A stretch of DNA of 64,000 bases from Micromonospora sp. WMMD1102 (GTDB lineage Bacteria > Actinomycetota > Actinomycetes > Mycobacteriales > Micromonosporaceae). Within the stretch, counting starts at the first letter, position 1; every line of letters starts with the position of its first letter. A program made the translations under genes and the position numbers. The notes under the pieces are model-generated. The model was not told where the DNA came from and searched no databases. It saw only the letters and a list, made by a program, of their open reading frames with translations. Positions 49,568 through 57,703 of the stretch are shown piece after piece. Location of the stretch: positions 7,567,001 through 7,631,000 of the forward strand of contig NZ_JARUBN010000001.1 of assembly GCF_029626265.1 (NCBI RefSeq), in the 5' to 3' direction.

Positions 49568-51199
49568 CTAGACGGCGGGGACGACCTGCCGCACGGCCAC
49601 CAACCCGGGTACGTCGATACGCTGCCGTATCGTCCAGGAGCGCGGATCGATCCGGAGTACCGCGTCGGGCTGGCCGACGTAGAGCCGGTCGCCGCCGGGC
49701 GGGGCGACGAGTCCGCGTACCTCGGCCGGGGTGGACCAGCGCGGATCCCTGCCGCGCGGGTAACCCGCCAGGCCGACCACCTCGCGGCCGGCCCCGACCA
49801 GCACCGTCCCGGCGGCGTCCACGGCCGACGCGGCCGGCGCGGCGCCGCCCAGGGTGCCGCCGCCCGGGGCCGCGCCACCCGCTCCGGCGCCGCCCGTCGG
49901 CGGGTCGAACCGGAAGCTCTCCAGCACGGTGAGTCCGTCGGGATCGATGGTGGCCAGTGCCCCGCTGCCGGCGTCCGCAACGTAGAGCCGGCTGCCGTCC
50001 GGGCTCAGCGCGATCGTGCGCCCGGTCGCCGGCCCCTCCCCGTACGGCGTCGGCAGGTCGATGCAGAACGCCCACCGTTCGGTCAGGTCGAGGGTGTGCA
50101 CGAAGGCGTGTACGTGCGGAGCGTCGTCGCGCGCCCCGCCCGGATCCGTCGTGGCGGCGATCCGGTCCCGGGTGTGTACGTGGTCCGGCTGGTGCGTGTA
50201 GAGCGTGAAGAGCCGCCGACGCGCCGGGTCGTAGACCGCCTGCCGGCCCTCGCCGCGCATCTCCTCCTCGGCGCCCTCCGGCACCACCGCCTTGACCCTG
50301 GTCAGCAACGGTTCGATCCGTCCGGAGGCGAGGTCGACGACCCGCACCCGGTAGCGGTCCGGCGCGGTCGGCGGCAGATAGTCGAGGACGAAGAGTGCCT
50401 GCTCGGTCGTGTCGAACGCCTCCGGTTCGAGGTTGCCGGGCAACTCCAGCCGGCGCCGCTCGCCGGCCCCGTCGGCGACCACGATCGTGGTCCGCTCCCG
50501 GGGCCCCGGCCGGTACGGGTTGCGACCCGGCCCTGCGTCGTCGGCGAGCGCCACCAGGTCGCCGTCGGCCGAGGTGGTGCGGGCGGTCAGCGCGCCGGTC
50601 AGGGTGCCGGCGCTGATCGGGGCGCCGTCGGGCAGCCGGTGACCGGTCAACCGGGTACCCCCGCCGGGGTGCTCGACCCGGACCAGCCGACGGCCGTCCC
50701 CGCTGAGCACCGCCGGGGCGGGCTGGACAAGCAGCCGACCGGTCGCCGCCGCCACCACCGCCAGTCTGCCGTCGGCCAGCTCGACCACCAGCGCGTCCGG
50801 TGGTGCCGGTTGCGGGCGGGCGTCCGGCCCGTCGGTCCGGGACCGGCAGCCGGCGATCGCCGAGACCGCTCCGACCCCGGCCGCACCGACCAGTACCGCC
50901 CCGGCCGCCCGCAGCACACTCCGCCGCGTCGCCGGACCGACCCGCCCGGCCGTCCCGGCGGCCCCGGTTGCCCCGGTGGCCCAGGTTGCCCCGGCGCCTG
51001 CCGTCGTCCCGTCGGGCCCGGTTGCCCCGGCGCCTGCCGTCCCGTCGGGCCCGGTCGTCCCGGCGCGTGCCGTCGTCCCGTCGCGTCCGGTTGTCCCGGC
51101 ACGTCCGGTCGTCCCGTCGCGCCGGTCCGTCCTGACGGGACCGGTCGTCCCGAAACGCCACGCTGTTTCGTCGCGTTCGCCCTCTGCTGCGGTCGCCAT
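49568..51199 (-). CDS. Tat-exported lipoprotein with beta-propeller fold
   Basis: A 543-residue protein. Residues 1-90 are Gly/Thr/Ala/Asp-rich imperfect repeats (units like DGTTGRAGTTG). A twin-arginine signal with R92-R93 (ATRRSVLRAAG) and a hydrophobic core leads to the lipobox IAGC with Cys118. The mature part has repeated blades (LVVELADGRLAVVAAATGRL, GRTIALSPDGSRLYVADAGS, VAPPGGDRLYVGQPDAVLRI). It probably sits on the outer face of the membrane; its role is unknown. ATG 51199 gives the 90-residue repeat tail before the signal peptide, which is unusual. Confidence 0.8.
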   Translation of the reverse strand: MATAAEGERDETAWRFGTTGPVRTDRRDGTTGRAGTTGRDGTTARAGTTGPDGTAGAGATGPDGTTAGAGATWATGATGAAGTAGRVGPATRRSVLRAAGAVLVGAAGVGAVSAIAGCRSRTDGPDARPQPAPPDALVVELADGRLAVVAAATGRLLVQPAPAVLSGDGRRLVRVEHPGGGTRLTGHRLPDGAPISAGTLTGALTARTTSADGDLVALADDAGPGRNPYRPGPRERTTIVVADGAGERRRLELPGNLEPEAFDTTEQALFVLDYLPPTAPDRYRVRVVDLASGRIEPLLTRVKAVVPEGAEEEMRGEGRQAVYDPARRRLFTLYTHQPDHVHTRDRIAATTDPGGARDDAPHVHAFVHTLDLTERWAFCIDLPTPYGEGPATGRTIALSPDGSRLYVADAGSGALATIDPDGLTVLESFRFDPPTGGAGAGGAAPGGGTLGGAAPAASAVDAAGTVLVGAGREVVGLAGYPRGRDPRWSTPAEVRGLVAPPGGDRLYVGQPDAVLRIDPRSWTIRQRIDVPGLVAVRQVVPAV

Positions 51200-51252
51200 G
51201 CCGGGTAGAGGCCTGACGCCGTCGGCCGGTTCCCCGGTCACGCACGACGGGC

Positions 51253-51705
51253 TCAAGATTCTTGTTGTCCTGTGGTTCGTGGCTGACCACGGAACAACAA
51301 GAATCTTGGCGGCGCGTCTGTCGACGGCGGGGTGATCGGGTTTGGGGGTGGGGGGAGCCAGCGGAGGAAGCGGGTGGCCGGGTGGCGGGGGGTGGCGGGG
51401 GGCAGGTCCTGGGACGCGTGCTGGAGTTGCGCCGCGAGATAGACCGGCAGGCCGATCCGGTCGTGCCGGTAGGTCCAGAGCGCCGTCACGTTGAAACAGA
51501 GGCCGCTGACGGCGTCCCCCCGGTAGGTCTTGTGCCGGTAGGCCGTATCAGGATCGGGCCAGTAGACGGTCGAGGTCGCGTGGTGGCAGGAACCGGCCCA
51601 GCAGACTGTCGCCGCCAAGTCGTCCTTGGCCTCTATCGAGGCAACTGCGGGCGGTGTGTTCTCTACCGCGAATCTGCGTATGCCGCGAACCAGTCTCGAT
51701 TCCAA
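51253..51705 (-). CDS. Hypothetical protein, 150 residues
   Basis: Frame from TTG 51705 (MESRLVRGIRRFAVENTPPA) through CWAGSCHHATSTVYWPDPDT to a Pro/Arg-rich end. The N-terminal third has low-GC3 codons unlike its neighbours, and the C-terminal end is encoded by one arm of a long palindrome. It could be a foreign gene or a decayed one. No family is recognised and no membrane or signal segment is evident. Confidence 0.45.
   Translation of the reverse strand: MESRLVRGIRRFAVENTPPAVASIEAKDDLAATVCWAGSCHHATSTVYWPDPDTAYRHKTYRGDAVSGLCFNVTALWTYRHDRIGLPVYLAAQLQHASQDLPPATPRHPATRFLRWLPPPPNPITPPSTDAPPRFLLFRGQPRTTGQQES
51254..51308. repeat. Long AT-rich palindrome (15-bp arms)
   Basis: CAAGATTCTTGTTGT (51254-51268) and its exact complement ACAACAAGAATCTTG (51294-51308) flank a 25-nt centre; allowing one bulge the stem extends to 18 bp. 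The AT-rich arms contrast with the GC-rich surroundings. It could be a terminator between the lipoprotein and hypothetical genes, or a REP/MITE-type mobile palindrome. Confidence 0.8.
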
Positions 51706-51735
51706 GGCAATTGATATTGGTAGCGGTGGTGCCGT

Positions 51736-52305
51736 TCAGGGAGCTGTCCGCCGGAGCTTCGCCCAGAATCGGATGAAGTGCGGGTCGAAACCGGTGGGAT
51801 CGGCGGCAGCTATGTCTGCCGGTGTCCACCACCGGGCTTCCCGGAACTCACCGCTGTCGAGCCGGAGCTGCCGTGCGCGGTCGATCCGCAGTAGGTACCA
51901 CAGGCTCACGTCGGTGTGCCCGGCGTCGATCCCGACGGCCTCGGTCACGGTGAGGAACGCCGGCCGTTCGTCCACCAGGCCGCTGTCGACCGGTACGCCC
52001 AACTCCTCGTACGCCTCGCGGCGGGCGGTTCCGGTCGGATGCTCGTCCGGGTCCACGTGCCCACCCGGCGGCAACCACAGTCCGGCGTTGAGGTGGTCGA
52101 CCAGCAGCACGCCGCCGTCGACCGGATCGACCGGTACGACGTACGAGACCAGGTGGCGAGGTGGGATTGCCGGCTTGATCCGCCGGAACACGTCGTCGGC
52201 GCGCCGCAACCAGTGCAGCGTCTCCGACCGGTGCCGGGCCTCCTGGTCGTCGGCCGGGACGAGCCCGGAGACGAGACCGTGCACCACGGCGACCGACTCA
52301 CGCAT
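51736..52305 (-). CDS. Nudix hydrolase
   Basis: A 189-residue Nudix-fold pyrophosphohydrolase. The Nudix box reads GGHVDPDEHPTGTARREAYE then ELG, matching GX5EX7REUXEEXGU. The N-terminal helical extension is typical of actinobacterial members. It starts at ATG 52305, 23 bp after the stop of the APH-like kinase gene on the same strand, so the two are probably co-transcribed. The substrate is unknown. Confidence 0.9.
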   Translation of the reverse strand: MRESVAVVHGLVSGLVPADDQEARHRSETLHWLRRADDVFRRIKPAIPPRHLVSYVVPVDPVDGGVLLVDHLNAGLWLPPGGHVDPDEHPTGTARREAYEELGVPVDSGLVDERPAFLTVTEAVGIDAGHTDVSLWYLLRIDRARQLRLDSGEFREARWWTPADIAAADPTGFDPHFIRFWAKLRRTAP

Positions 52306-52328
52306 TGCCGAAGGTCCCCCGTCAAGGA

Positions 52329-53243
52329 TCAGTCGCGGAACGTGCGGGTCAGGTGGGCGAGCGCGGCGTCAACGTACCGCCGGTCGGCCGCCACCCCGAA
52401 CGCCAGGTCCTCGATCAGCGCACAGCGGGCGTGGAAGGCGGCGCGCGCCAGCAGGTCCCCCGTCGACGGGTCCAGCCGGGCGGCCACCCGGGCCGCGACC
52501 TCCGGGCCGAGGTCCCGGTAGATCCGGCCGAGGTCGTGCGCCGGGTCGGCAACCGCCGCGTCGGACCAGTCGAGCACGCCGGTAAGCCTCGTCCGGTCAA
52601 GGGCTCCGGTAAGCCTCGTCCGGTCAGGGACGCCGGTCAGCCTGGTGCGGTCCGGCTCGGCGAGCAGATGCTCGGCGCCGAGGTCGTTGTGGCAGAAGAC
52701 CAACACGTCCGGCTCGGCGGGCGGCGCGGTGGCCAGGAACCGGTCCACGGCCCGGCGTTCGTCGGCACCGAGCAGCTCGGCGACCTCCGGCAGCGCGGCG
52801 TCGGTCTCGGCGAGGTAGCCAGCCAGCGGGTAGCGGTCCTCCTCGACCAGGCCGGCGACCTGTTCGATCGGGATGCCGTGGACGGCGGTCAGGAACTCCG
52901 CGAGCTGGTCGACAAGTACGGCCGGCTCGGTCGGCGGGCGGTCGAGCAGCGAGACGCCAGGCAGCTTGCGCTGCACCATCAGGCCTGCCTCGGGCGCCGC
53001 GGCGACCACCTCGGGGACCGGGATCGGCGACACCCGGGCGACGACGTCGAGCAGCGCGACCTCCCGTTCGATCGCCGCCGCCACGTCCGCGCCGTCGACC
53101 GGCTTCAGCTGGCGGACCACGTACGCCCCGTCCACCTCGTACGCGACGTGGTCGGTGCCCTCGCCGAGCGGCACCAGGGTACCGACCTCCACGCCCAACA
53201 GTCGATGTACTAGGTCCTGCACCGCTCCTACCGATCCTCGCAC
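52329..53243 (-). CDS. APH-family phosphotransferase with a tandem-repeat insertion
   Basis: A 304-residue aminoglycoside phosphotransferase/choline kinase-like enzyme. The N-lobe includes GEGTDHVAYEV and the Lys region VVRQLKPV; the catalytic loop is FCHNDLGAEHLL, followed by the metal-binding VLDWSDAAVADP. Between these the segment DRTRLTG(V/A) is present three times instead of once. Antibiotic resistance cannot be inferred; most such proteins act on unknown small metabolites. It starts at ATG 53243 and is probably co-transcribed with the Nudix gene. Confidence 0.87.
   Translation of the reverse strand: MRGSVGAVQDLVHRLLGVEVGTLVPLGEGTDHVAYEVDGAYVVRQLKPVDGADVAAAIEREVALLDVVARVSPIPVPEVVAAAPEAGLMVQRKLPGVSLLDRPPTEPAVLVDQLAEFLTAVHGIPIEQVAGLVEEDRYPLAGYLAETDAALPEVAELLGADERRAVDRFLATAPPAEPDVLVFCHNDLGAEHLLAEPDRTRLTGVPDRTRLTGALDRTRLTGVLDWSDAAVADPAHDLGRIYRDLGPEVAARVAARLDPSTGDLLARAAFHARCALIEDLAFGVAADRRYVDAALAHLTRTFRD
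52576..52656. repeat. 27-nt tandem repeat x3 inside the APH-like gene
   Basis: Three consecutive 27-nt units (52576, 52603, 52630), the first two almost identical, encoding DRTRLTG with two linking residues. The unit triplicates the beta-strand that leads into the DxD metal site; the frame is preserved. Confidence 0.92.
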
Positions 53244-53310
53244 CCTCGGATCATGCCAGGACGTGGCGTTTGGCCGGCTGGTACGGCAGCCGTCCGGGCC
53301 CGCCGGACGA

Positions 53311-53337
53311 CCCGCACGGTCAATTCGACCGTGCGGG
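53311..53337 (-). terminator. Hairpin terminator of the sigma/CU044_5270 operon
   Basis: Perfect 11-bp stem (53311-53321 with 53327-53337) and AATTC loop, 30 nt after the stop of the CU044_5270-type gene. Confidence 0.75.
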
Positions 53338-53366
53338 CCCTGGCGTCGGCGGCTGCCGAAACGACG

Positions 53367-54374
53367 CTACTGAGGCAGCTTCTCCGTCCACTGCGAGGTG
53401 AGCTGGAAGGAGCCGCCCTCGCTGGCGTACCACAGGCCGCCGTCGTTCGGGACGAAGAAGTTGGTCTCGGTGATCTGCGAGCTGGTCGGGTCGATGACCA
53501 GTACCGCCTCGCGTTCTCCCTTCTCGGTGATGACCAGGCGCAGCCCGCCCTTGACCGGACCGAGACTGGTGACGTTCGGGTAGGAGGCGATTGCCCGGTA
53601 GGCGGCGGCACGCACCTTTGGCGGGGTCGGCTGCTGGGACACCAGGGAGATCAGCCCGTGGAAGACCGCATTCTCCTGCTGCGCGGCGGTCAACTTCCCG
53701 GCGCTGGTCCGGACGTCGCCGTTCTTGACGATCTCGGTGATCGCCGCCTGCAGCGCCTTCGGCTCGGTCGGCAGCTGCTGGAGCTGCGCCAGGCTCACGC
53801 TGGCACCACCGAGCGAGAAGGCACCGGCTTGTCCGCTCAGCTTCTGCACCCTACCCCCGCTCTTCTGACCCCGGAACCAGCTCTGGCCGTCGTGGCCGGT
53901 CCAGTACTCGTACTGGTCAGAGGCACCGCTCTTGTCCTTGATCGACACCACCTTCGTGTACCAGTAGGTACCCGACGCCTCGGCCGAATTCTCGGCGGTG
54001 GTGGCGGCGGCGAGCAGGATCTGCTGGCCGGACCGCGGCGAACCAGCCCCCGAGTCGGCGCCAGCGACGGTACCCGTCGACGGCCCGTCCGAGCCGTCAC
54101 CGGACGTGCCGGCGCCGCCCGCCGCGATGACCACAGCGACCACGGCGGTGGCGGCGCCGGCGGTCAGCGCCGAGGCCAGGAAGGCGAGCCGTCGCTTCGG
54201 GGCGTGCTGCGAGGGCGTCTCGGCCGCGTGCAGGTCTTGGTGGATCTCGTGCATCACGAACTCCTGGATTCGCTGGTGACGGTCGCTCGGCAGGTCCCGT
54301 TCCGCCAGCGCCGGCAGCAGCCGGGCCAAGCTTGCGCGGTCATCCGGATCGAACTGATTCGACGTGGGGTTCAT
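53367..54374 (-). CDS. CU044_5270-family membrane protein, likely sigma-factor partner
   Basis: A 335-residue protein with a cytoplasmic head of about 65 residues (MNPTSNQFDPDDRASLARLL), one membrane helix (RLAFLASALTAGAATAVVAV) and an extracytoplasmic domain (GTYWYTKVVSIKDKSG ... DGGLWYASEGGSFQLTSQW). This arrangement is the CU044_5270 family, regularly encoded after ECF sigma factors. The ATG overlaps the sigma stop by 4 bp, so the pair is co-translated. An anti-sigma role is inferred from that layout; no zinc motif is seen. Confidence 0.87.
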   Translation of the reverse strand: MNPTSNQFDPDDRASLARLLPALAERDLPSDRHQRIQEFVMHEIHQDLHAAETPSQHAPKRRLAFLASALTAGAATAVVAVVIAAGGAGTSGDGSDGPSTGTVAGADSGAGSPRSGQQILLAAATTAENSAEASGTYWYTKVVSIKDKSGASDQYEYWTGHDGQSWFRGQKSGGRVQKLSGQAGAFSLGGASVSLAQLQQLPTEPKALQAAITEIVKNGDVRTSAGKLTAAQQENAVFHGLISLVSQQPTPPKVRAAAYRAIASYPNVTSLGPVKGGLRLVITEKGEREAVLVIDPTSSQITETNFFVPNDGGLWYASEGGSFQLTSQWTEKLPQ

Positions 54375-55012
54375 CGGGAATTCTCCTGAGCAAACCGGGC
54401 CGCGATCTCGCGGCTACCTGTTATCTGTCCGCGGCCAACATGCGGTTCCCCGCATTTCTCGGCCGGTCTCAGCCGGCCCGCCTCGACGAGCTTTTCGAGT
54501 TTCTTGCGGGTCCGGAACAGCCGGGATCGCACCGTGCCGACCGGCACGCCGAGCGCCTCCGCGGCCGCCGCGTAGTCGAGCCCGGACCAGACGCACAAGG
54601 CCAGCACCTCGCGCTCGGGCCTGCGCAGCGCCGCCAGCGCCGCACGCACCAGGCCCAGCTGTTCGCGGTCATCGACGCGCAGGGCGACCTCGTCGGCGAA
54701 GTCCGGCGTCATCTCGGGCTTCGGTAATCGCGCGAGTGCACCGGCGTGCCGTCGGGCCGCGCGGCGGATATTCCGTACGACGTTGGTGGTGATGCCCAGC
54801 AGCCAGGGACGTAACGATCCGTCGCCGATACCGACACGAACCGTCTGACGCAACCGCCATGCCTCAAGGAACGTCGTCGATACCGCGTCCTCTGCGGTCG
54901 ACCAGTCGCCCGTCAGTCGGAAGGCGTGGTTGTAGACCGATCGAGCATGCTCATCGAACAGTTCCCTGAACGCGACCGGGTCGCCGGCGTGCACCCGGGC
55001 ACGCAAACTCAT
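54371..55012 (-). CDS. ECF RNA polymerase sigma factor
   Basis: A 213-residue sigma factor: region 2 from FRELFDEHARSVYNHAFRLT to NVVRNIRRAARRH, and region 4 with ALRRPEREVLALCVWSGLDY and the HTH AAAAEALGVPVGTVRSRLFR. ATG 55012 is chosen, but TTG 55027 and GTG 55018 are in frame and none has a strong RBS. Operon with the CU044_5270-type gene. The C-terminal 30 residues are a loose basic tail. Confidence 0.9.
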   Translation of the reverse strand: MSLRARVHAGDPVAFRELFDEHARSVYNHAFRLTGDWSTAEDAVSTTFLEAWRLRQTVRVGIGDGSLRPWLLGITTNVVRNIRRAARRHAGALARLPKPEMTPDFADEVALRVDDREQLGLVRAALAALRRPEREVLALCVWSGLDYAAAAEALGVPVGTVRSRLFRTRKKLEKLVEAGRLRPAEKCGEPHVGRGQITGSREIAARFAQENSR

Positions 55013-55063
55013 CTCCACATGAAACAACTGTCCGGTCGGACGCTCGGGTTCCCGTGGTCCACC

Positions 55064-56392
55064 TCACAGGACTTCGCCGGCCGGGGGCGGCTCCGCCCGC
55101 CCGACCCACGCCGCTTGGGGGCGGAGCGAGTGCCAGGCGGTCGTCGCGACCAGGGCGAAGACGGCGGTGACGGCGTACAGCACCGGGGGCAGGCCGGTGG
55201 CGGAGCCGAGCAGTCCGGCACCGACCGCGCCGACCGGTGCCGCCAGCAGTGCGACCGTACGTTGGGCGCTGCCGACCCGGCCGAGCAGTTCGGCGGGGAC
55301 GTTACGCTGCCCGTACGCCGACCAGAGCGCGTTCCAGATCGCCGTGCCGGCGGAGAAGACGGCGAGTGCGACGGCGCCCGGTACCGGATGTCGGGCCAGC
55401 GCCAGCGCGGCGACCGCCAGCGTCTCGGCGACCAGTACGGCACGCAGGCCGGGCAGCGTGCCGAGCCGGGCGGCGATCCGCCCCGCGCAGAGTCCCCCGA
55501 CCAGTGCACCGAGTACCGCCGCCGACATGAACAGCCCGTACCCGGCGGCGGGCACCGCGAGCACCTCCAGGGCGTAGAGCACGAGGATCGCGATCAGGCC
55601 GCTGGTGGCCAGGTTGGTGACCGTCGTCAACCCGGTGATCCGGCGCAGGGTGCGGTCCTGCCAGATCCAGCGCAGCCCCTCCCCGGCCGCCCGCCAGGCG
55701 GCACGTGCGGTGCCGGGATCGGCCCTCGGGATGGCGGCGGTGGTGCCGGGATCGGCCCTCGGGATCGCGGCAGCGGCGCTGGGGCCCGGGGTGGTCTCGG
55801 ACGCTGGACCGGGCAGGAGGGTCGGGGACGGGCGTGGGGTCAGGGTCAGCGCGAGCAGGGCGGCGGCGGCGAAGGTGACGGCGGCGGCGGCGAACGGCAG
55901 GGCCGCCGACACGGCGAAGAGCAGCCCGGCCAGCGGTGCGCCGACGAACCCACCGGCGACGGCGGTACCCGCCTGGAGCCGGCCGTTCGCGACCGCCAGC
56001 CGGTCGGCGGGCACGATTCCGGGCAGGACGGCGAAGGCGGCGGCGTCGAAGAAGACGCCGAGGGTGGCGAGCAGGAAGGTGCAGCCGACGAGCGTGACGA
56101 TCCCGACGTCGCCGGTGACGACCAGCAGGGCGAAGCCGGCGACCAGGACCGCACGTAGGCCGTCCACTGTGGTCATTGTCTTGCGCCGGTCCCATCGGTC
56201 GGCGTAGACCCCGCCGACCAGTCCGAACAGCAGCGGTGGAAGCTGACCGGCGGCCACCACCACCGCGATGGCGCGCGGATCCCGGGTCACCGAGGCGGCG
56301 AGCAGGGCCAGCGCCGGGGTACGCAGTGCGTCGCCGAGCCGGGACAGCACGGTCGCCGTCCACAGTGCCCAGAATCCGCCGATCCTGCCCAT
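55064..56392 (-). CDS. MFS transporter (MdfA/enterobactin-exporter-like)
   Basis: A 442-residue, 12-helix major facilitator. Motif A between helices 2 and 3 is GGVYADRWDRRKTM. The central loop carries a duplicated 11-residue unit (AAIPRADPGT) from a 33-nt repeat at 55711-55776. Helices include FALLVVTGDVGIVTLVGCTF and LVLYALEVLAVPAAGYGLFM. ATG 56392 has GGGAGG upstream. It probably exports a small hydrophobic or siderophore-like compound; the substrate is unknown. Confidence 0.88.
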   Translation of the reverse strand: MGRIGGFWALWTATVLSRLGDALRTPALALLAASVTRDPRAIAVVVAAGQLPPLLFGLVGGVYADRWDRRKTMTTVDGLRAVLVAGFALLVVTGDVGIVTLVGCTFLLATLGVFFDAAAFAVLPGIVPADRLAVANGRLQAGTAVAGGFVGAPLAGLLFAVSAALPFAAAAVTFAAAALLALTLTPRPSPTLLPGPASETTPGPSAAAAIPRADPGTTAAIPRADPGTARAAWRAAGEGLRWIWQDRTLRRITGLTTVTNLATSGLIAILVLYALEVLAVPAAGYGLFMSAAVLGALVGGLCAGRIAARLGTLPGLRAVLVAETLAVAALALARHPVPGAVALAVFSAGTAIWNALWSAYGQRNVPAELLGRVGSAQRTVALLAAPVGAVGAGLLGSATGLPPVLYAVTAVFALVATTAWHSLRPQAAWVGRAEPPPAGEVL

Positions 56393-56850
56393 CCGACCTC
56401 CCACCCGCCTGCCTACCGCCGCCTCACCGCCGATCCGACCGAGCAGCGACAGGCCGACCCGATCGAGTGCCGACCCGACCGAGCGCCGGGCAATCGACCG
56501 ACCGAGCGCCGGGCAATCGACCGGCCGAGCGCGAACCAGTCAACCGGCGGTCGCGTCGAGCGACCCGACCGTCGACCCTGCGGTCTCGACCGGGTCGAGA
56601 GTCAAGCCACGTCAGGCCACCACCCACCGACCACCACCCACCGACTCACCGACTCAGCCCCACCAACCACCCACCGCCAGCCCGACGACTGCACCACCGC
56701 GCGACACCTGGGCAATAAGGGAAGTAAGGCGGCTACCGCCGTTAATCGGGCACCCGCGCCCGCCCCTGCCGGCGCCGTCGAAGGTGTCCACCTGGTGGCG
56801 GTCGACACTTCGTGAGCAGCTACTGATTGACATCTGACTAGGCTGGTCGG
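56393..56850. repeat. Divergent region with two 19-nt repeats (23-nt period)
   Basis: About 460 bp between the divergent MFS and TetR genes. CGACCGAGCGCCGGGCAAT occurs at 56476-56494 and 56499-56517; CCACCCACCGAC-type repeats follow near 56620-56660. No supported gene. The promoter of the TetR gene must lie near its right end; I see no copy of the TGAACGNTCGTTA palindrome here. Confidence 0.6.
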
Positions 56851-57480
56851 GTGACGGTGAAGGAGCAGGTGATGGCGACGGAGGCCGACGCGCCCGCCAG
56901 CGGCGTACGGCGACGCCGGTCCCGGCGCGACGAGATTCTGGAGATCGCGGTCGGCCTCTTCGCGGCCCGTGGCTATCACGGGGTCTCGATGGACGACATC
57001 GGGTCGGCCGCCGGGGTGACCGGTCCGGCCCTCTACCACCACTTCGCCGGCAAGGAGGCGATGCTCATCGCCGCGCTGATGCCGGTGAGTGACGGGCTGC
57101 TGGCCGGTGGCCGGCAGCGGGTCGCGGAGCATCCGGACAACTTCCGGGCGGCCCTGGAATCCCTGATCGACTTCCACGTCGAGTTCGCCCTGGCGAATCC
57201 GGCGGTCATCGCGCTGCACCTGCACGAGCTGGACCGGCTGCCGGAGGAGCCCCGTCGGCAGATCCGGCGGCTCCAGCGGCTCTACGTCGAGGAGTGGGTG
57301 GGGGTGCTGACGGCGCTGCACCCGAAACTCTCGGCGGCCGAGGCACGGGTACTCGCGCACGCCGCGTTCGGCCTGATGAACTCCACGCCGTTCCTCGGTG
57401 GCGAGGTGGACCGCCAGCGGCGGGCCGCGCTGCTCCGGGCGGCCACCCTGGCCGCGCTGCTCGCCGACCCGGACGACTGA
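56851..57480 (+). CDS. TetR-family regulator of the acyl-CoA carboxylase cluster
   Basis: A 209-residue repressor. The HTH spans RDEILEIAVGLFAARGYHGV and MDDIGSAAGVTGPALYHHFA; the C-terminal ligand domain resembles regulators of acyl-CoA metabolism. It starts at GTG 56851. It is followed by a biotin carboxylase gene, and the same 13-bp palindrome lies upstream of both carboxylase genes, so this protein probably binds it and responds to an acyl-CoA. That is inference from layout. Confidence 0.88.
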   Translation: MTVKEQVMATEADAPASGVRRRRSRRDEILEIAVGLFAARGYHGVSMDDIGSAAGVTGPALYHHFAGKEAMLIAALMPVSDGLLAGGRQRVAEHPDNFRAALESLIDFHVEFALANPAVIALHLHELDRLPEEPRRQIRRLQRLYVEEWVGVLTALHPKLSAAEARVLAHAAFGLMNSTPFLGGEVDRQRRAALLRAATLAALLADPDD

Positions 57481-57542
57481 GCCGCCGACGCGGACGACTG
57501 AGCCGCCGGTTGCGGGTGACTGAGCCGCAGTTCCCAGTCGAC

Positions 57543-57555
57543 TGAACGTTCGTTA
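57543..57555. promoter_or_regulatory. Putative TetR operator upstream of the biotin carboxylase gene
   Basis: TGAACGTTCGTTA, a 13-bp palindrome with AACG/CGTT half-sites, 149 bp before the biotin carboxylase start. It matches the site at 60783-60795 in 12 of 13 positions when read on the same strand. The rest of 57481-57703 contains three GACTGAGCCGC-type repeats and no gene. Confidence 0.75.
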
Positions 57556-57703
57556 ACCTAAACCGCGTGGCGCTCGGGCGCCGCGCCCGATCCTGCGGTC
57601 CGCCGGACCGGAGGGTCAGGTTGACAGAGGTTCACCGAGCCGGGTCGCGGACGCGCCCACCACGGGTTACGGCCGGTCGAGTACGGGAAGGTAGCGCATC
57701 GAC

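Noticed and set aside
51254..51308. Insertion-sequence terminal repeats
   Set aside because: No transposase gene or target-site duplication nearby; arms are only 25 nt apart.
55012..55027. A fourth parS site (TCCACATGAAAC near the sigma factor start)
   Set aside because: Too many mismatches to the GTTTCACGTGAAAC core, and no palindrome remains.
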